Part shown: positions 1-8,742 of the stretch, in pieces
How the letters are laid out: each line of letters opens with the position of its first letter
Position numbering within the stretch: position 1 is the first letter of the stretch
NCBI GenBank assembly: GCA_965220645.1
Contig: OZ244836.1
Span: 558,001-622,000, forward strand
Origin: Aldehydirespirator sp965220645
Lineage (GTDB): Bacteria > Actinomycetota > Acidimicrobiia > Acidimicrobiales > Aldehydirespiratoraceae
Direction: 5' to 3'
Length of the DNA stretch: 64,000 nucleotides
The notes under the pieces: generated by a model
Told to the model about the DNA's origin: nothing
What the model saw: the letters and a program-made list of their open reading frames with translations, nothing else
Databases searched by the model: none
Position numbers and translations under genes: made by a program

Positions 1-892
1 GCAGAACGAACAGGAACACCCAGCCCACGAAGCCCGGGTAGCGCAATGCGTCGTACCAGAAGCGGGCCCGCCAGCCGACCCCGTTGGTGGCCCCGAACCA
101 CTCCACGATCAGCAGGCTGTTCCATCCGGTGGTGAAGGCCAGCCGCATCCCGGTGAAGGCATTGGGAAGGGTCCCGCCCAACTGAAGGTCGAGGATCCGG
201 CTGCGGCGGGACACCTTGTACGACTGGGACATCTCGATAAGCGCCGGGTCGATGTTGCGCACGCCGGCGCTGAGGTTGATGGCCACGAACGGGACGGCCG
301 TCAGCGCCACGGCCACGATCGGGGCAGTTGACGTGAGCCCGAACCACAGAGACGCCAGGAAGGCCCACACCACCGCGGGCAGCGCCAACAGCACGAGCGT
401 GGTGTCGTTGAGCAGCCCCCGGATCCAGGTGGAGGAGCCGATCAACAGTCCCAGAATCGCCCCGGCGGGGATGCCGATGGCCAGTCCGATGGCGTAGCGC
501 TGCAAGCTGAGTCCGAGCGGTCCCCAGAACTCGCCGACCAGCATCCCGCCGTGGGAGCCGCCGGTGACCTCGGTGACCATGAACGACACGACCAGCTCGA
601 TGCTCGGAACCCTGTCGCTGGTCACGGTGAGGTACTGCCACACGGCGAGCAGGACGGCGAAGGCTGTCAGTTGCACCACCCACGGCCGGCGCAGCACCCG
701 GCGCGGCGCGGGGATCATGCGGTTGCCGGGCCTCGGGAGCTGCTCCTCACCAAGGGCGGGAAGATCCTGGAACCCGCTGGCATAGGGCGTGGGCTGTTGC
801 GGCCTCGGCGGGTCGAGGGTGCCGCGAGGGGCGTGGCCCACGGGTTCTTGCGGCCTCGGAGGGGGTGGGGTGTGCTGTGGGGTGTCGGTCAT
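1..892 (-). CDS. ABC transporter permease, SsuC/TauC type (3' end beyond the window)
   Basis: Inner-membrane permease of the BPD_transp_1 class, related to the sulfonate/nitrate/taurine permeases. The reading frame is open from an ATG at 892 to the left edge, so about 297 residues are seen and the C-terminus is missing. The first ~50 residues are a proline-rich cytosolic leader (begins MTDTPQHTPPPPRPQ); hydrophobic segments start near VVQLTAFAVLLAVWQYL. The family loop that contacts the ATPase is present (EMSQSYKVSRRSRILDLQLG). It lies 30 bases downstream of a second permease on the same strand, and the two probably form a heterodimer. No ATPase for the pair is inside the window; it may lie to the left. 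Substrate unknown. Confidence 0.85.
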   Translation of the reverse strand, partial: MTDTPQHTPPPPRPQEPVGHAPRGTLDPPRPQQPTPYASGFQDLPALGEEQLPRPGNRMIPAPRRVLRRPWVVQLTAFAVLLAVWQYLTVTSDRVPSIELVVSFMVTEVTGGSHGGMLVGEFWGPLGLSLQRYAIGLAIGIPAGAILGLLIGSSTWIRGLLNDTTLVLLALPAVVWAFLASLWFGLTSTAPIVAVALTAVPFVAINLSAGVRNIDPALIEMSQSYKVSRRSRILDLQLGGTLPNAFTGMRLAFTTGWNSLLIVEWFGATNGVGWRARFWYDALRYPGFVGWVFLFVL

Positions 893-922
893 GGCGTTGT
901 TGGGCCTCGGTGTCTGCGGGCG

Positions 923-1747
923 CTACCTGGCGCGTGCCTGTAGTCGGTTCTCGATCTGGCGGAAGACGAGGTTCTCGAAGATGAGCATCACGGCGATGAA
1001 CAGCACCGTCCAGGCGAGCATCGCCCGCACGTTGTAACTCTCGAAGCTGCGACGGATCTGGAATCCGACCCCCTCGGAGGCGGCGAAGATCTCGGCGAGG
1101 AGCTCCATGCGCCACGCCACCGCGAAGGCCAGCCGGGCACCGGTCAGCATCGAGATGACGGACGAGGGCAGCAGGACCCCAACGACGATCTGGGACCGGG
1201 TTCGCCCGAAGGACTCGCTCATCACGATTAGGTTCTTCTCAACCCCCGAGAGGCCCTGGGCCACGTTCATGACCATGTAGGGCGTTGCGACCAGCGCGGT
1301 CGCGATGGTGGGTCCCAGCGACGACACCCCGAACACGAACAGGGTGAGAACAGCCAAGCTCACGATGGGGGTGCTCACCACCAAACCGACGATGGTGCGA
1401 AGCAGCGTCCGCCACCAGGCGTAGTGGGCGATGAGCCAGCCCAATCCGGAGCTCACAACGATCGCGAGCAGGAAGCCGCCCAGCACTCTGATGAGGGTGG
1501 CTTGGATGTTGGTGCCGAAGCCCCCCTCGGTGATGACAGCCCAGACCTCGCGGGCCACGGTGTGGGGCTCAGGGAGTTGCTGGGGATTGAAGACCAGCCT
1601 CGAGAACACGTACCAGACGGCGACGAAGGCGCTCCAGCCGATGAGGACGCTGAACCGGAACAGCCAGCGGCGCACGACCGTCCGGCGCATCTCTCGCACC
1701 GAGAGAGCCGAGATGGCGTCAGGCGTGATGGCGGGGACTGTCGTCAT
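923..1747 (-). CDS. ABC transporter permease, SsuC/TauC type
   Basis: Integral membrane permease of 274 residues, the usual length for SsuC/TauC/NrtB proteins. A cytosolic N-terminus ending in RRTVVRRWLFR precedes about six hydrophobic segments, beginning with FSVLIGWSAFVAVWYVF. The EAA-like coupling loop is seen as MSESFGRTRSQIVVGVLLP. It starts 12 bases after the stop of the NMT1/SsuA-like binding protein and is followed by a second, different permease, so the import complex is likely a binding lipoprotein plus two permeases and an unseen ATPase. The family imports sulfonates, nitrate, taurine or thiamine precursors; nothing here fixes the substrate. Confidence 0.88.
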   Translation of the reverse strand: MTTVPAITPDAISALSVREMRRTVVRRWLFRFSVLIGWSAFVAVWYVFSRLVFNPQQLPEPHTVAREVWAVITEGGFGTNIQATLIRVLGGFLLAIVVSSGLGWLIAHYAWWRTLLRTIVGLVVSTPIVSLAVLTLFVFGVSSLGPTIATALVATPYMVMNVAQGLSGVEKNLIVMSESFGRTRSQIVVGVLLPSSVISMLTGARLAFAVAWRMELLAEIFAASEGVGFQIRRSFESYNVRAMLAWTVLFIAVMLIFENLVFRQIENRLQARAR

Positions 1748-1759
1748 TGCCTCGTCCTC

Positions 1760-2830
1760 CTAGGGGTCCACCGAGAGCGACAGGTCGAGCAGCGGTGTGC
1801 TGGCGTCCTCGGGCACCAGCCCGGCGCTGTGCATCCAGGCGAACACGCCGTCCTGGATGGCCGCGTTCTCCTGAGTCAGATAGACCGACGGCACTACCCA
1901 GTCGTGTTCGTTCACGCGGCGACTCAACCAGTCGATTTCCTCGTCCGTCTGCACCGAGAACAGGTGCGGGTAGTCGACGATCAGCTGTCCCTTGGCGGTT
2001 GCCCAATGCTCCAGTCCCGTCTGCCAGAGTTCCAGCAGCGCCCCGGCGGCGTCACTGTTGCGGTCAAGCCATTGCTTGTCGGCCACCAGTGCGTCCGCGA
2101 TCGGCCTCGACGCAGCGTCGCCGATCACCTCCTCGGCATAGACCTCAGCCGCGGACCGGCCTCCGTACAGCGGGCGCAGCAAGCCCTCGGCGAAGTACGA
2201 GGCGCTCAGATCCGGAACACAGATGCATGCATCGACGTCGCCGCTCATCACGAGTTGGCCAACGCTGGCGGGCTCCACCACCATCACGTCGAAGTCGGGA
2301 CTGCCCGCCCGGAACTCCAAGCCGTGCACGGAGTCGGCGATGAGGTCCCACAGCAGTGTGCGGCCCAGGGAGCTGTCAACCGTGATCGTGGTCTCGACCA
2401 GATCGTCCAGCGTCTCGGCTCTCGAAGTGCGCTTCACGGCCAAGATGCTGCGGTCGGCCGTGAACTGACCGAATATCACCGGCTCCAGACCCGACTGCTC
2501 GGCGAACTGCGGCGCTTCCAGCGCGTTGATCACCACGACGTCGGCGTGGCCGCCGGCGAACGCGGAGAACGGGTCGAAGGGGTTGCTCGCTTCGATCCGG
2601 ATGTTGTGCGTAGCCTGCGCCCGGGCGACCATGCCCGAGTCCTCGAGCCACTCCCACACCGGGTCCGGAGCCAGCGCGAGGCGGACCGGCACCGGTCGGG
2701 TCGCCTGGCCGGAGGTCCCAGCGGCCGTCTGTTGCACGGTGCCCGAGGAACTGCCGCCGCAAGCGGCCATCAGCAGCAGTGTGGCGGCAAGGACCGCTCC
2801 AGGGGTCGACAGGGTGGAACGAACGGTCAC
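1760..2830 (-). CDS. Periplasmic substrate-binding lipoprotein, NMT1/SsuA type
   Basis: Predicted extracytoplasmic lipoprotein of about 356 residues. The chosen GTG start (VTVRSTLSTPGAVLAAT) gives a clean lipoprotein signal ending in the lipobox LMAAC-GG. An open frame continues upstream to 2947 but would overlap the preceding gene and carries no signal-like sequence. The mature protein has the type II periplasmic binding fold features of SsuA/NMT1 proteins: an early PVRLALAPDPVWEWLEDSG strand-helix region, then VVINALEAPQFAEQ and VSTPLL-like helical segments. It is followed closely by two SsuC-type permeases and preceded (43 bases) by a binding protein of a different fold class, which is unusual. 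Ligand unknown. Confidence 0.8.
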   Translation of the reverse strand: MTVRSTLSTPGAVLAATLLLMAACGGSSSGTVQQTAAGTSGQATRPVPVRLALAPDPVWEWLEDSGMVARAQATHNIRIEASNPFDPFSAFAGGHADVVVINALEAPQFAEQSGLEPVIFGQFTADRSILAVKRTSRAETLDDLVETTITVDSSLGRTLLWDLIADSVHGLEFRAGSPDFDVMVVEPASVGQLVMSGDVDACICVPDLSASYFAEGLLRPLYGGRSAAEVYAEEVIGDAASRPIADALVADKQWLDRNSDAAGALLELWQTGLEHWATAKGQLIVDYPHLFSVQTDEEIDWLSRRVNEHDWVVPSVYLTQENAAIQDGVFAWMHSAGLVPEDASTPLLDLSLSVDP

Positions 2831-2873
2831 AGCAGGCCTATCCGTCCCTGCGCGTGCGGGTTGTCCCGGCCCG

Positions 2874-4484
2874 TCATCGAGCCGGGGGCATGAGCCAGTC
2901 GGTGGTCGAGCGCATGCACCCCCAATAATTGAGCACGCAATCCACATCGGGCTGCAGGACTCGGAAGCGCTCAGCTCCGCTGCGGTTCGCGGGAGAGAAG
3001 GTGATGAGACCGCCGTACGGGGCGTCGTAGTGTGTGTCGTTCAGGGCCGCGACGACAGAATCGTTGGTGGTCGGCCCGGTCACCCGGGTCAGGGCGCCGA
3101 ACGACACGTCCAGGTAGTCGCAGATCGAGGTGATCAGGTTCCAGGCGTCGCTGTGGGGCCGGTGCGCGAACGGGGACGCCTCCACCGAGGTGTTGCGCAG
3201 GGTGATGCATCCCTGGTCCAGCGCCGGAACTTCGTCGCCGGCGGCTCTGCGGGCACTGACCTGCACCAGGTTCCGGGCCTGTCGCTCGGGGGCGTCGGCC
3301 ATCACGATGCTCGCCGGCTGGATGTCGTTGGCGATCCATGTCGGGGTCCAGTCGATCCTCTCGGCGGCCCGCATCATGCGGCGCAGGTCGGACCAACTGG
3401 AAGTAGCGATCACTGCAGTCACGCCGACGTCCCTGAATCGGGTGGCCGCGTCGCTGTAGAACCCCTCGATCTGCGTGAACAGTGCCGCCAGCTGGGGCGG
3501 GAGGGATGCGAGGTTCTGTTGAGCCTGCTCGATCTCGTCCTCGGTCAGGCCGGTCTCGAGGAGGCGAACCTGCTTCTCAGACAGCAGCAGTTGCAGGTCT
3601 CCGTACTCCGGCGGGATGTCGGCTGTGGCGGCATGTTTAAGTTCTAGGCGCCTTATGCGCTCCTCTGCGGCGATGACTCCCATCCCGGCGCTGGCGCCGG
3701 TGCCCTGCAGCAGACCGATGAGGTCGTTGTCGCCGATGACTCCGGCACTGACAGCGGCGCGCAGGCTGCGGGCCATGAGCTGCTCGACGGTACCGTCGTC
3801 GATGAACAGCCACCTCGTCGTTCGGACGAAGGTCGATGCCGGGGTGGACGAGTACAGGCCGATGGTGGGGATCCGCGCGCCGATGGTGGCGCACTCGAGC
3901 GTGACGTCCAGCAGCGTGAGCGTGAAGAAGAGGACCGGTTGGCGCTGGGGCATGTCGGTGCAGATGTGGGTGAAGCTGCCCACCGGGTCGGCCAGGCTCC
4001 ACAGGTAGGTCGCCAACTCGACACAGCGCCCATTGATCCCGCCGTTGAAGTTCACCTGGTTGACGTAGGCCGTGATGATGAGGCTGGGATCCTCGACCAC
4101 GATCGCTTCGAGGCCGATGGCCTCCAGTTCGTTCAAGTTTGCGCCCACGTAGGCGACGGTGACGGGCTCTGCGCCGGCTGCGTCGGGCTGGTCGCACGGG
4201 TTGCGGCCTTGGATCGCTAGGGGGTCGCCGCCCGCCGCGGCGATTCCCGCGCCGATCCTGGTTGACAGCGGATCGCTGGAGGGTGCGACCACCCCGGCCG
4301 CGGCCTCGGAATCGTTCCCCTGCACCGCGGATGTGCCGTCGTTACCCCCGCCACAAGCGGCCGCGGTGACGCACAGCGCGCTCAGGGCGCCGACCGCCGC
4401 CAGCGTCGCGCGCGGTGGCCTCCTGAGCACCCGACGTGATGACGCCATGGGACCTGGCACGGAAGCGGCAGTCAAGAGTCCCAT
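2874..4484 (-). CDS. Periplasmic binding lipoprotein, type I (branched-chain amino acid/urea class)
   Basis: A 536-residue lipoprotein. A signal segment (LAAVGALSALCVTAAAC-GG) is followed by a low-complexity linker and a Peripla_BP_6-like domain starting near VTVAYVGANLNELEAIG. GGINGRCVEL, the counterpart of the GGINGR motif of Leu/Ile/Val-binding proteins, is visible near residue 150. At ~536 residues it is longer than LivJ/LivK proteins (about 350-400), with extra helical insertions (EIEQAQQNLASLPPQLAALF). The ATG directly abuts the TAG of the preceding gene (TAG-ATG, with GAGG six bases upstream inside that gene), so the two are translationally coupled. No LivHMGF components are adjacent; the next genes are an SsuA-type protein and SsuC-type permeases. 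It may act as a sensor or auxiliary receptor rather than a canonical Liv importer. Confidence 0.75.
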   Translation of the reverse strand: MGLLTAASVPGPMASSRRVLRRPPRATLAAVGALSALCVTAAACGGGNDGTSAVQGNDSEAAAGVVAPSSDPLSTRIGAGIAAAGGDPLAIQGRNPCDQPDAAGAEPVTVAYVGANLNELEAIGLEAIVVEDPSLIITAYVNQVNFNGGINGRCVELATYLWSLADPVGSFTHICTDMPQRQPVLFFTLTLLDVTLECATIGARIPTIGLYSSTPASTFVRTTRWLFIDDGTVEQLMARSLRAAVSAGVIGDNDLIGLLQGTGASAGMGVIAAEERIRRLELKHAATADIPPEYGDLQLLLSEKQVRLLETGLTEDEIEQAQQNLASLPPQLAALFTQIEGFYSDAATRFRDVGVTAVIATSSWSDLRRMMRAAERIDWTPTWIANDIQPASIVMADAPERQARNLVQVSARRAAGDEVPALDQGCITLRNTSVEASPFAHRPHSDAWNLITSICDYLDVSFGALTRVTGPTTNDSVVAALNDTHYDAPYGGLITFSPANRSGAERFRVLQPDVDCVLNYWGCMRSTTDWLMPPAR

Positions 4485-7064
4485 CTAGAACCTCGGGGGA
4501 GCGAGCAGCGCCGGGTCCGGGACTTCGCTCAACAACTGCATCATGGCCGGGGCCATCACCTGGGCCGCGGCCATCGTGCACGCGATCGGATGCACGACGG
4601 CCGTGGTGGTCTCGTCGACATGGATTCGCCACGGCCACCGGGCCGCCACCGACGACGTGGCCCCGACGAGGGCCAGACGCGACCCCGGTGCGGCGGCCAC
4701 CTGGCCGGCACGCTGTATGAGCAGGTCGTTGCCGGGACCGACCACCAATACGTCGAGGGAGGTGCCGCTGCCGGTCTGAGCGGTGGTGAGGAGCTCCTCC
4801 AGTGCGGGGGAGTCGAAGCTGGTGGAGTGCACCTTCTCCCAGCCGACCAGGCCGGCCGGAACATCCATTCCCACGGTGATGACACGGATGTCCCCCGCAA
4901 GCGGGGAGGTTCCGAGCGTGCCGACGATGGCGTTGAGCAGATTGACCGACGGCGAGCCCGGCCCCGACACGATTAGGCATCCGATCTCCTCGATGTTCAA
5001 CATCAGGGGGCCTTCGACGGTGTCGCCCACCGGCACGAGGGCGGGACACAGCGAGGGTCCCTGCCCGGCGGCGTCGAGGTCCTCGATCGTGACCCCCGGC
5101 GGCAGCTCCAGCACATGGCCCAGCGACGCCGCCTGCCATCCCTCCGGCGCCTCGATCGGCCGGCTGAGGAGCACCTCGAATCCGTAGGTGCCGACTCGCA
5201 CAGCCAGAACGGCGGGCTTCTCTCGCAGGCGCCCGACGGTAACGGCCCGCAACTGGCGCATGGCGGCCTCGATGAGGTTGAGCGTGTCGACGCGGGCGCT
5301 CCGCCTGAGGGACTCCTCCATCGGGTCCACCACCGCCGGTTGCCCGCCGCGGCGACGACGGATCCGTGACAATTGGAACAGCATCATCGCATCGCCGATC
5401 GCGGTGCCGGCCAGGCTGCGGTTCGAGGAGCTGACGGCCTGAGCCTCGGCCGCGGCGGCAGTGTCGTCGGCGCCCATCAGCGAGGGCATGAACGTCGGCA
5501 TGCGCGGGGCTTCGGCCTCGACGTACGGCGCCTCCGGCTCGATAGGGCCGAGGTCGACACCCGAGGCCCCCGTGGTTGCGGGCGGGAGGGGTTCGTGGGC
5601 TGCGGGCTGCGGTTCGTATGCGGGTGGTTCGTATACGGGTGGTGGTGCGTCGGGCGGTGGTGCGGGCGGTTCGTATGCGGGTGGTGGTGCGTCGGGCGGT
5701 GGTGCGGGCGGTTCGTATGCGGGTGGTGGTGCCGGTGGTTCGTATGCGGGCGGTTCGTATATGGGTGGTGGTGAGTCGGGTGGTGGTGAGTCGGGTGGTG
5801 GTGAGGGTGGTTCGTATATGGGTAGGGGTTCGTGGGCTGCGGGCGGCGGTTCGTATATGGGTGGTGGTGAGTCGGGTGGTGGTGAGGGTGGTTCGTATGC
5901 GGGCGGTGGCTCGTGGGCCAGGGGAGGTGGTGACGGGTCCTCGGCGGCCGGTGGTGTGATCGGTGTTGCCGGCTGGTCGTCGGTAGGAGCGAGTGCTGGC
6001 TCGCCTTCGGCGGGACTCGGTGAGGGGGACGGGACCTCGTCGGGGGGTGGACCAAATGCGATGGCGGGTTCGGCTTCGGGTGCGGTGGCCGGTTCGTGTT
6101 GGGGTTCGGCTTCGGGTGCGGTGGCCGGTTCGTGTTGGGGTTCGGCTTCGGGTGCGGTGGCCGGTTCGTGTTGGGGTTCGGCTTCGGGTGCGGTGGCCGG
6201 TTCGTGTTGGGGTTCGGCTTCGGGTTCAGGTGATGTGACGGCGCCCTTGACGGACTCGGGAGCGGCGAGATGCTCTGGCCAGGCAAGATCTCCGGCGTCG
6301 AGTTGGGAGCCGCTGGTCAGCCCTCTCCAGAACGGGACGACCTCCTCGGGCGTCGGCTCCCGGCCCCACGCAGTGAACAGGAACTTCTCGGCGAGAGTCC
6401 ACAGGTACACCGGGTCGGGCTTGCCCCAGGGCAGGGGGTCGCCCGGCAGCGCGAGCGCGGTCCCGGTTGGAAGCACGGTGTCCGGCCCCGCGTCCGCGAC
6501 TCCCGGGCCGGCGACGTTCAGCGCCCGCAGTTCCTCCCATCGCCTCGGTGTCTGCAGGAACTGCGCCGAGATGCTGCGCAGCGTGTCCTCGGCGCGGGCG
6601 AAGTAGTAGGCCCGAACCGGAACGATCATGGGGGGCTCGACCGGGGATCCACCGGGGGAACGGTCGACGATCTCGGCGTCGGACACGGTGTCGTGGGGCT
6701 CCGTTTCCTCGTACACCTCGTCGAACTCGACGCCGCCGTCGAACCCGATGCTGCCGTCGAACCCGGTGTTGTCGCTGCCGACCATGGCGGCTTCCTCGGC
6801 GTCGGGGGTCGTGCCCCGCCTGAGCAGGTTCGACACCAGCAACCCCACGCTGCCGATCCAGCCGAGTAGGAGGACCAACGAGACAATGTTGATGACCGCT
6901 CCGCTCGGATAGGTCCCTTCGTCGATGTTGGAGCGGGCTTCGGACCAATCAGACGGCAGGGCCATCTCGGGTGCACCGAGCAAGAGGAGCGCGGCTGCCG
7001 GAACGCCTACGATTACGAGGGAAAGAAGCGTGTACAGCTGGGCCGGGTCGAGTGAGCGTCTCAC
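4485..7064 (-). CDS. Large membrane protein with LysM-like region and proline-rich repeats, Tad-locus associated
   Basis: 859 residues from a GTG start. Two hydrophobic segments lie near the N-terminus (LYTLLSLVIVGVPAAALLLL and VINIVSLVLLLGWIGSVGLL). Residues ~150-240 resemble a LysM-type module (YYFARAEDTLRSISAQFL, WEELRALNVAGPG). Next come four copies of a 12-residue EPQHEPATAPEA-type repeat and about 170 residues of YEPPAPPPD-type proline-rich sequence. The ordered C-terminal ~330 residues (from about LFQLSRIRRRRGG) resemble the central domain of actinobacterial LysM/BTAD proteins encoded beside Tad pilus genes, but no BTAD or DNA-binding part is seen. It follows the TadG-like gene and precedes a coupled binding lipoprotein. 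A cell-wall-spanning or signalling link to pilus assembly is inferred only. Confidence 0.65.
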   Translation of the reverse strand: MRRSLDPAQLYTLLSLVIVGVPAAALLLLGAPEMALPSDWSEARSNIDEGTYPSGAVINIVSLVLLLGWIGSVGLLVSNLLRRGTTPDAEEAAMVGSDNTGFDGSIGFDGGVEFDEVYEETEPHDTVSDAEIVDRSPGGSPVEPPMIVPVRAYYFARAEDTLRSISAQFLQTPRRWEELRALNVAGPGVADAGPDTVLPTGTALALPGDPLPWGKPDPVYLWTLAEKFLFTAWGREPTPEEVVPFWRGLTSGSQLDAGDLAWPEHLAAPESVKGAVTSPEPEAEPQHEPATAPEAEPQHEPATAPEAEPQHEPATAPEAEPQHEPATAPEAEPAIAFGPPPDEVPSPSPSPAEGEPALAPTDDQPATPITPPAAEDPSPPPLAHEPPPAYEPPSPPPDSPPPIYEPPPAAHEPLPIYEPPSPPPDSPPPDSPPPIYEPPAYEPPAPPPAYEPPAPPPDAPPPAYEPPAPPPDAPPPVYEPPAYEPQPAAHEPLPPATTGASGVDLGPIEPEAPYVEAEAPRMPTFMPSLMGADDTAAAAEAQAVSSSNRSLAGTAIGDAMMLFQLSRIRRRRGGQPAVVDPMEESLRRSARVDTLNLIEAAMRQLRAVTVGRLREKPAVLAVRVGTYGFEVLLSRPIEAPEGWQAASLGHVLELPPGVTIEDLDAAGQGPSLCPALVPVGDTVEGPLMLNIEEIGCLIVSGPGSPSVNLLNAIVGTLGTSPLAGDIRVITVGMDVPAGLVGWEKVHSTSFDSPALEELLTTAQTGSGTSLDVLVVGPGNDLLIQRAGQVAAAPGSRLALVGATSSVAARWPWRIHVDETTTAVVHPIACTMAAAQVMAPAMMQLLSEVPDPALLAPPRF
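6067..6228 (-). repeat. In-frame 36-bp tandem repeat, four copies plus a partial fifth
   Basis: Unit boundaries fall at 6067, 6103, 6139, 6175 and 6211 (the last partial). The copies are essentially identical by eye, which suggests recent slippage or gene conversion. The unit encodes the 12-residue EPQHEPATAPEA motif of the LysM-like protein. Because the period is a multiple of three, copy-number change would lengthen or shorten the linker without breaking the frame. Confidence 0.95.
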
Positions 7065-7226
7065 TGCCGCTCACTGATGGTTGGGCTCGCCGAGGGGCGT
7101 TCCGGGACAGGCCAGCTATACCCAGCCGGAGGGTTGTACAGGAGCAACGGTTCTCCAGTAAAAGCGAGTCTTCAAAGAGTGAATGATTTGTTGAATGCGA
7201 TTGTAACGAATGTTGCGCGACTGTGC
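7065..7226. promoter_or_regulatory. Intergenic gap before the LysM-like gene, possible promoter
   Basis: This 162-base gap separates the TadG-like gene from the LysM-like gene, which are both on the minus strand, and contains an AT-rich patch at 7140-7215. On the minus strand a TATAGC hexamer (7115-7120) could be a -10 element, but the matching -35 region (CTGTAC) is poor. A separate promoter for the LysM-transporter half of the operon is possible but weakly supported. No terminator hairpin was found. Confidence 0.25.
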
Positions 7227-7703
7227 TCAACCCGCTTGGGTCAGCGGACAGACCCTCAAGTAGTGCAGGGTGCTGACCTCACCGCTCGGCAGCACCAGCC
7301 GGGCCTCGGCCGCCCCCACCGCCGCGATGGTCTGCCGACCCCTTATGAGACGCATGGCGGAGCGATAGACGTAGCGGGAGACGATGGTGGCCTCCACCCG
7401 ACTGCCCACACAGTCGAGATAGGCCACATGCACATCCTGGCCGTAGATCAGTCCCGTCTGGCCAACGCGGGCTTGGGCCGCGTCCTCGGCTTGTTCGAGG
7501 GTGCCACCACTGGCGATGGTCGCTGCGGCCACCCGGGCGGCCTCGTTGGCCGCGTGGACGGCGTCCTGGCGGGCAGCGATGACGCGGGGTCCGTCGTATG
7601 CGAGGCCGCCAAGGAACAGCAGCGCGGCCACGATCACGGCGACGAACACCGAGTAGTCGCCGCGCTGGTCTGGGCTCCGTGCTCCGGCTGCTGGACTCAT
7701 CAT
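7227..7703 (-). CDS. TadG/TadE-like pseudopilin or pilus-assembly protein
   Basis: 158 residues. The start is the first ATG of ATGATGA, overlapping the stop of the upstream TadE-like gene by four bases; a longer open frame upstream is out-of-phase coding of that neighbour. The N-terminus has the DQRGDYSVF motif followed by a single hydrophobic segment (VAVIVAALLFLGGLAYDG), the pattern of TadE/TadG proteins that are cleaved by the dedicated prepilin peptidase and sit in the membrane or cell wall. A helical stretch (HAANEAARVAAATIASGGTL) and a beta-rich C-terminus with VCPLTQAG at the end follow. Last of a run of six small membrane-anchored proteins in the pilus operon. Confidence 0.75.
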   Translation of the reverse strand: MMSPAAGARSPDQRGDYSVFVAVIVAALLFLGGLAYDGPRVIAARQDAVHAANEAARVAAATIASGGTLEQAEDAAQARVGQTGLIYGQDVHVAYLDCVGSRVEATIVSRYVYRSAMRLIRGRQTIAAVGAAEARLVLPSGEVSTLHYLRVCPLTQAG

Positions 7704-8221
7704 GCGCCCGTCCGGTACCGGTAGGGGTCGATCGTGGCCGTTCCGACGACCGTGCGCTCTGTGTCGAAGCTCGGCAGGCCGAAGCCGCCCAGAATCCGGG
7801 GCGGGATGGCGCATGTCAGGTACACGTGCACCATCCCCCCGGGCGGTACCGCCGGGTAGTTGCCGTCGGCATCCGCGTCGTTCGAGACGAGGTCGCCGTC
7901 TACGTCTTCGAATAGAACGGTGCTGTCGGCAACGAGGTCGTTGTTGCAGGACACTCGGTTGTGGGTGTTGTTGCTCTCCGCGGCGCGGATGCTGGCCTGG
8001 GCCACCTCCTGCGCGCCGTGCTGTCCTCCGGTGTAGTAACAGCACAGGGAGGCCATGAACGCGGTTCGGTTGGCGGCTGCCTGAAGCGACTGCTCGATCC
8101 GGGACGACTCGGCCACCAACTGGAGCACCATGACGGTGGCCACCAGCATCGGGAAGAGGATGGCCACACCGATGGTCATGCCCGAGCCGGCCTCGCCGCG
8201 CTTGCGCCAGGTGGTCAGCAT
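7700..8221 (-). CDS. TadE-like pseudopilin
   Basis: 173 residues, one N-terminal transmembrane helix after a short basic leader: RGEAGSGMTIGVAILFP then MLVATVMVLQLVAESSR. The segment after the helix (QSLQAAANRTAFMAS) is the usual helical spine of TadE/TadF-like proteins; the rest is a small extracytoplasmic domain with several cysteines (CCYY, CNND, LTCAIPP). It overlaps the upstream TadE-like gene by 7 bases and the downstream TadG-like gene by 4, which indicates a single transcript with coupled translation. Role inferred from family: minor pilin or assembly factor of the Tad pilus. Confidence 0.75.
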   Translation of the reverse strand: MLTTWRKRGEAGSGMTIGVAILFPMLVATVMVLQLVAESSRIEQSLQAAANRTAFMASLCCYYTGGQHGAQEVAQASIRAAESNNTHNRVSCNNDLVADSTVLFEDVDGDLVSNDADADGNYPAVPPGGMVHVYLTCAIPPRILGGFGLPSFDTERTVVGTATIDPYRYRTGA

Positions 8222-8709
8222 TGCCAGGGGTCGGTGCCCGACAGATCCGACGCCGGGACATCGTCGAGCGGCCCGCAGGCCTCAGCGGTCACCTCCAAGC
8301 CGCCGAACACCGGCGTTATGGCGCCCCCGAACACGATCACGCTGACGATGCCCCGGTCGGCTTCGACGTCCACGGCCGGAGGGCGGGTCTCGATGATCGA
8401 GTTCCTGGAGGCGGCCATGGCGATGCGCGCCGCTAGGGCGCCTGCACACTCGCGTGCCGTCTCCATCGTTACGGGGTCGCCGTCGCATTCGCTCTCCCCC
8501 GGCCCGGCCGACTGCACCGCGGTTACGGCCGCGTCGGCAGCCGACTGCACCGCGGTGCGAGCCATGGCCAAGATCACGACATGGACGCCGATGAGGACCA
8601 TGAACAGCACGCCCGTGAACAGGACCGCGGCCGGAAGCGCCTCACCGCGCTCGTCCTGCGGCCGCCCACCCGCCGCCAGCGGCAGGCCGGACTCGACTCC
8701 AGTACTCAC
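8215..8709 (-). CDS. TadE-like pseudopilin
   Basis: 164 residues. The leader ends in QDERGEALP and is followed by one hydrophobic segment (AAVLFTGVLFMVLIGVHVVI), then a helix (ARTAVQSAADAAVTAVQSAG) and a small C-terminal domain with paired cysteines (ESECDGD, RECAG, EACGPL, WQC). The ERG-plus-helix arrangement is that of TadE/TadG-type secreted pseudopilins. It overlaps the next gene by 7 bases and lies 33 bases after the third pilin-like gene. No catalytic motif. Confidence 0.72.
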   Translation of the reverse strand: MSTGVESGLPLAAGGRPQDERGEALPAAVLFTGVLFMVLIGVHVVILAMARTAVQSAADAAVTAVQSAGPGESECDGDPVTMETARECAGALAARIAMAASRNSIIETRPPAVDVEADRGIVSVIVFGGAITPVFGGLEVTAEACGPLDDVPASDLSGTDPWQC

Positions 8710-8742
8710 GCCACAGTCAGCCCGAGCAGGATGAGCCAGCGC

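Noticed and set aside
6067..6228. Evenly spaced 36-bp repeats as a CRISPR array.
   Set aside because: The copies are directly adjacent with no spacers, in frame inside a gene, and no cas gene is present.
5461..6606. Long plus-strand frame rich in Gly/Ser (GGGASGGGAGGSYAGG pattern), a possible glycine-rich surface protein.
   Set aside because: It is exactly antisense to the proline-rich repeats of the LysM-like protein; CCG/CCA proline codons read backwards as Gly/Trp/Arg. It has no family resemblance, and the minus-strand frame has membrane segments, a LysM-like part and operon context.
7704..8261. TadG-like gene extended upstream to give a 344-residue protein.
   Set aside because: The extension is out-of-phase reading of a well-supported TadE-like gene; the ATGATGA overlap and the DQRG-helix motif fix the start at 7703.
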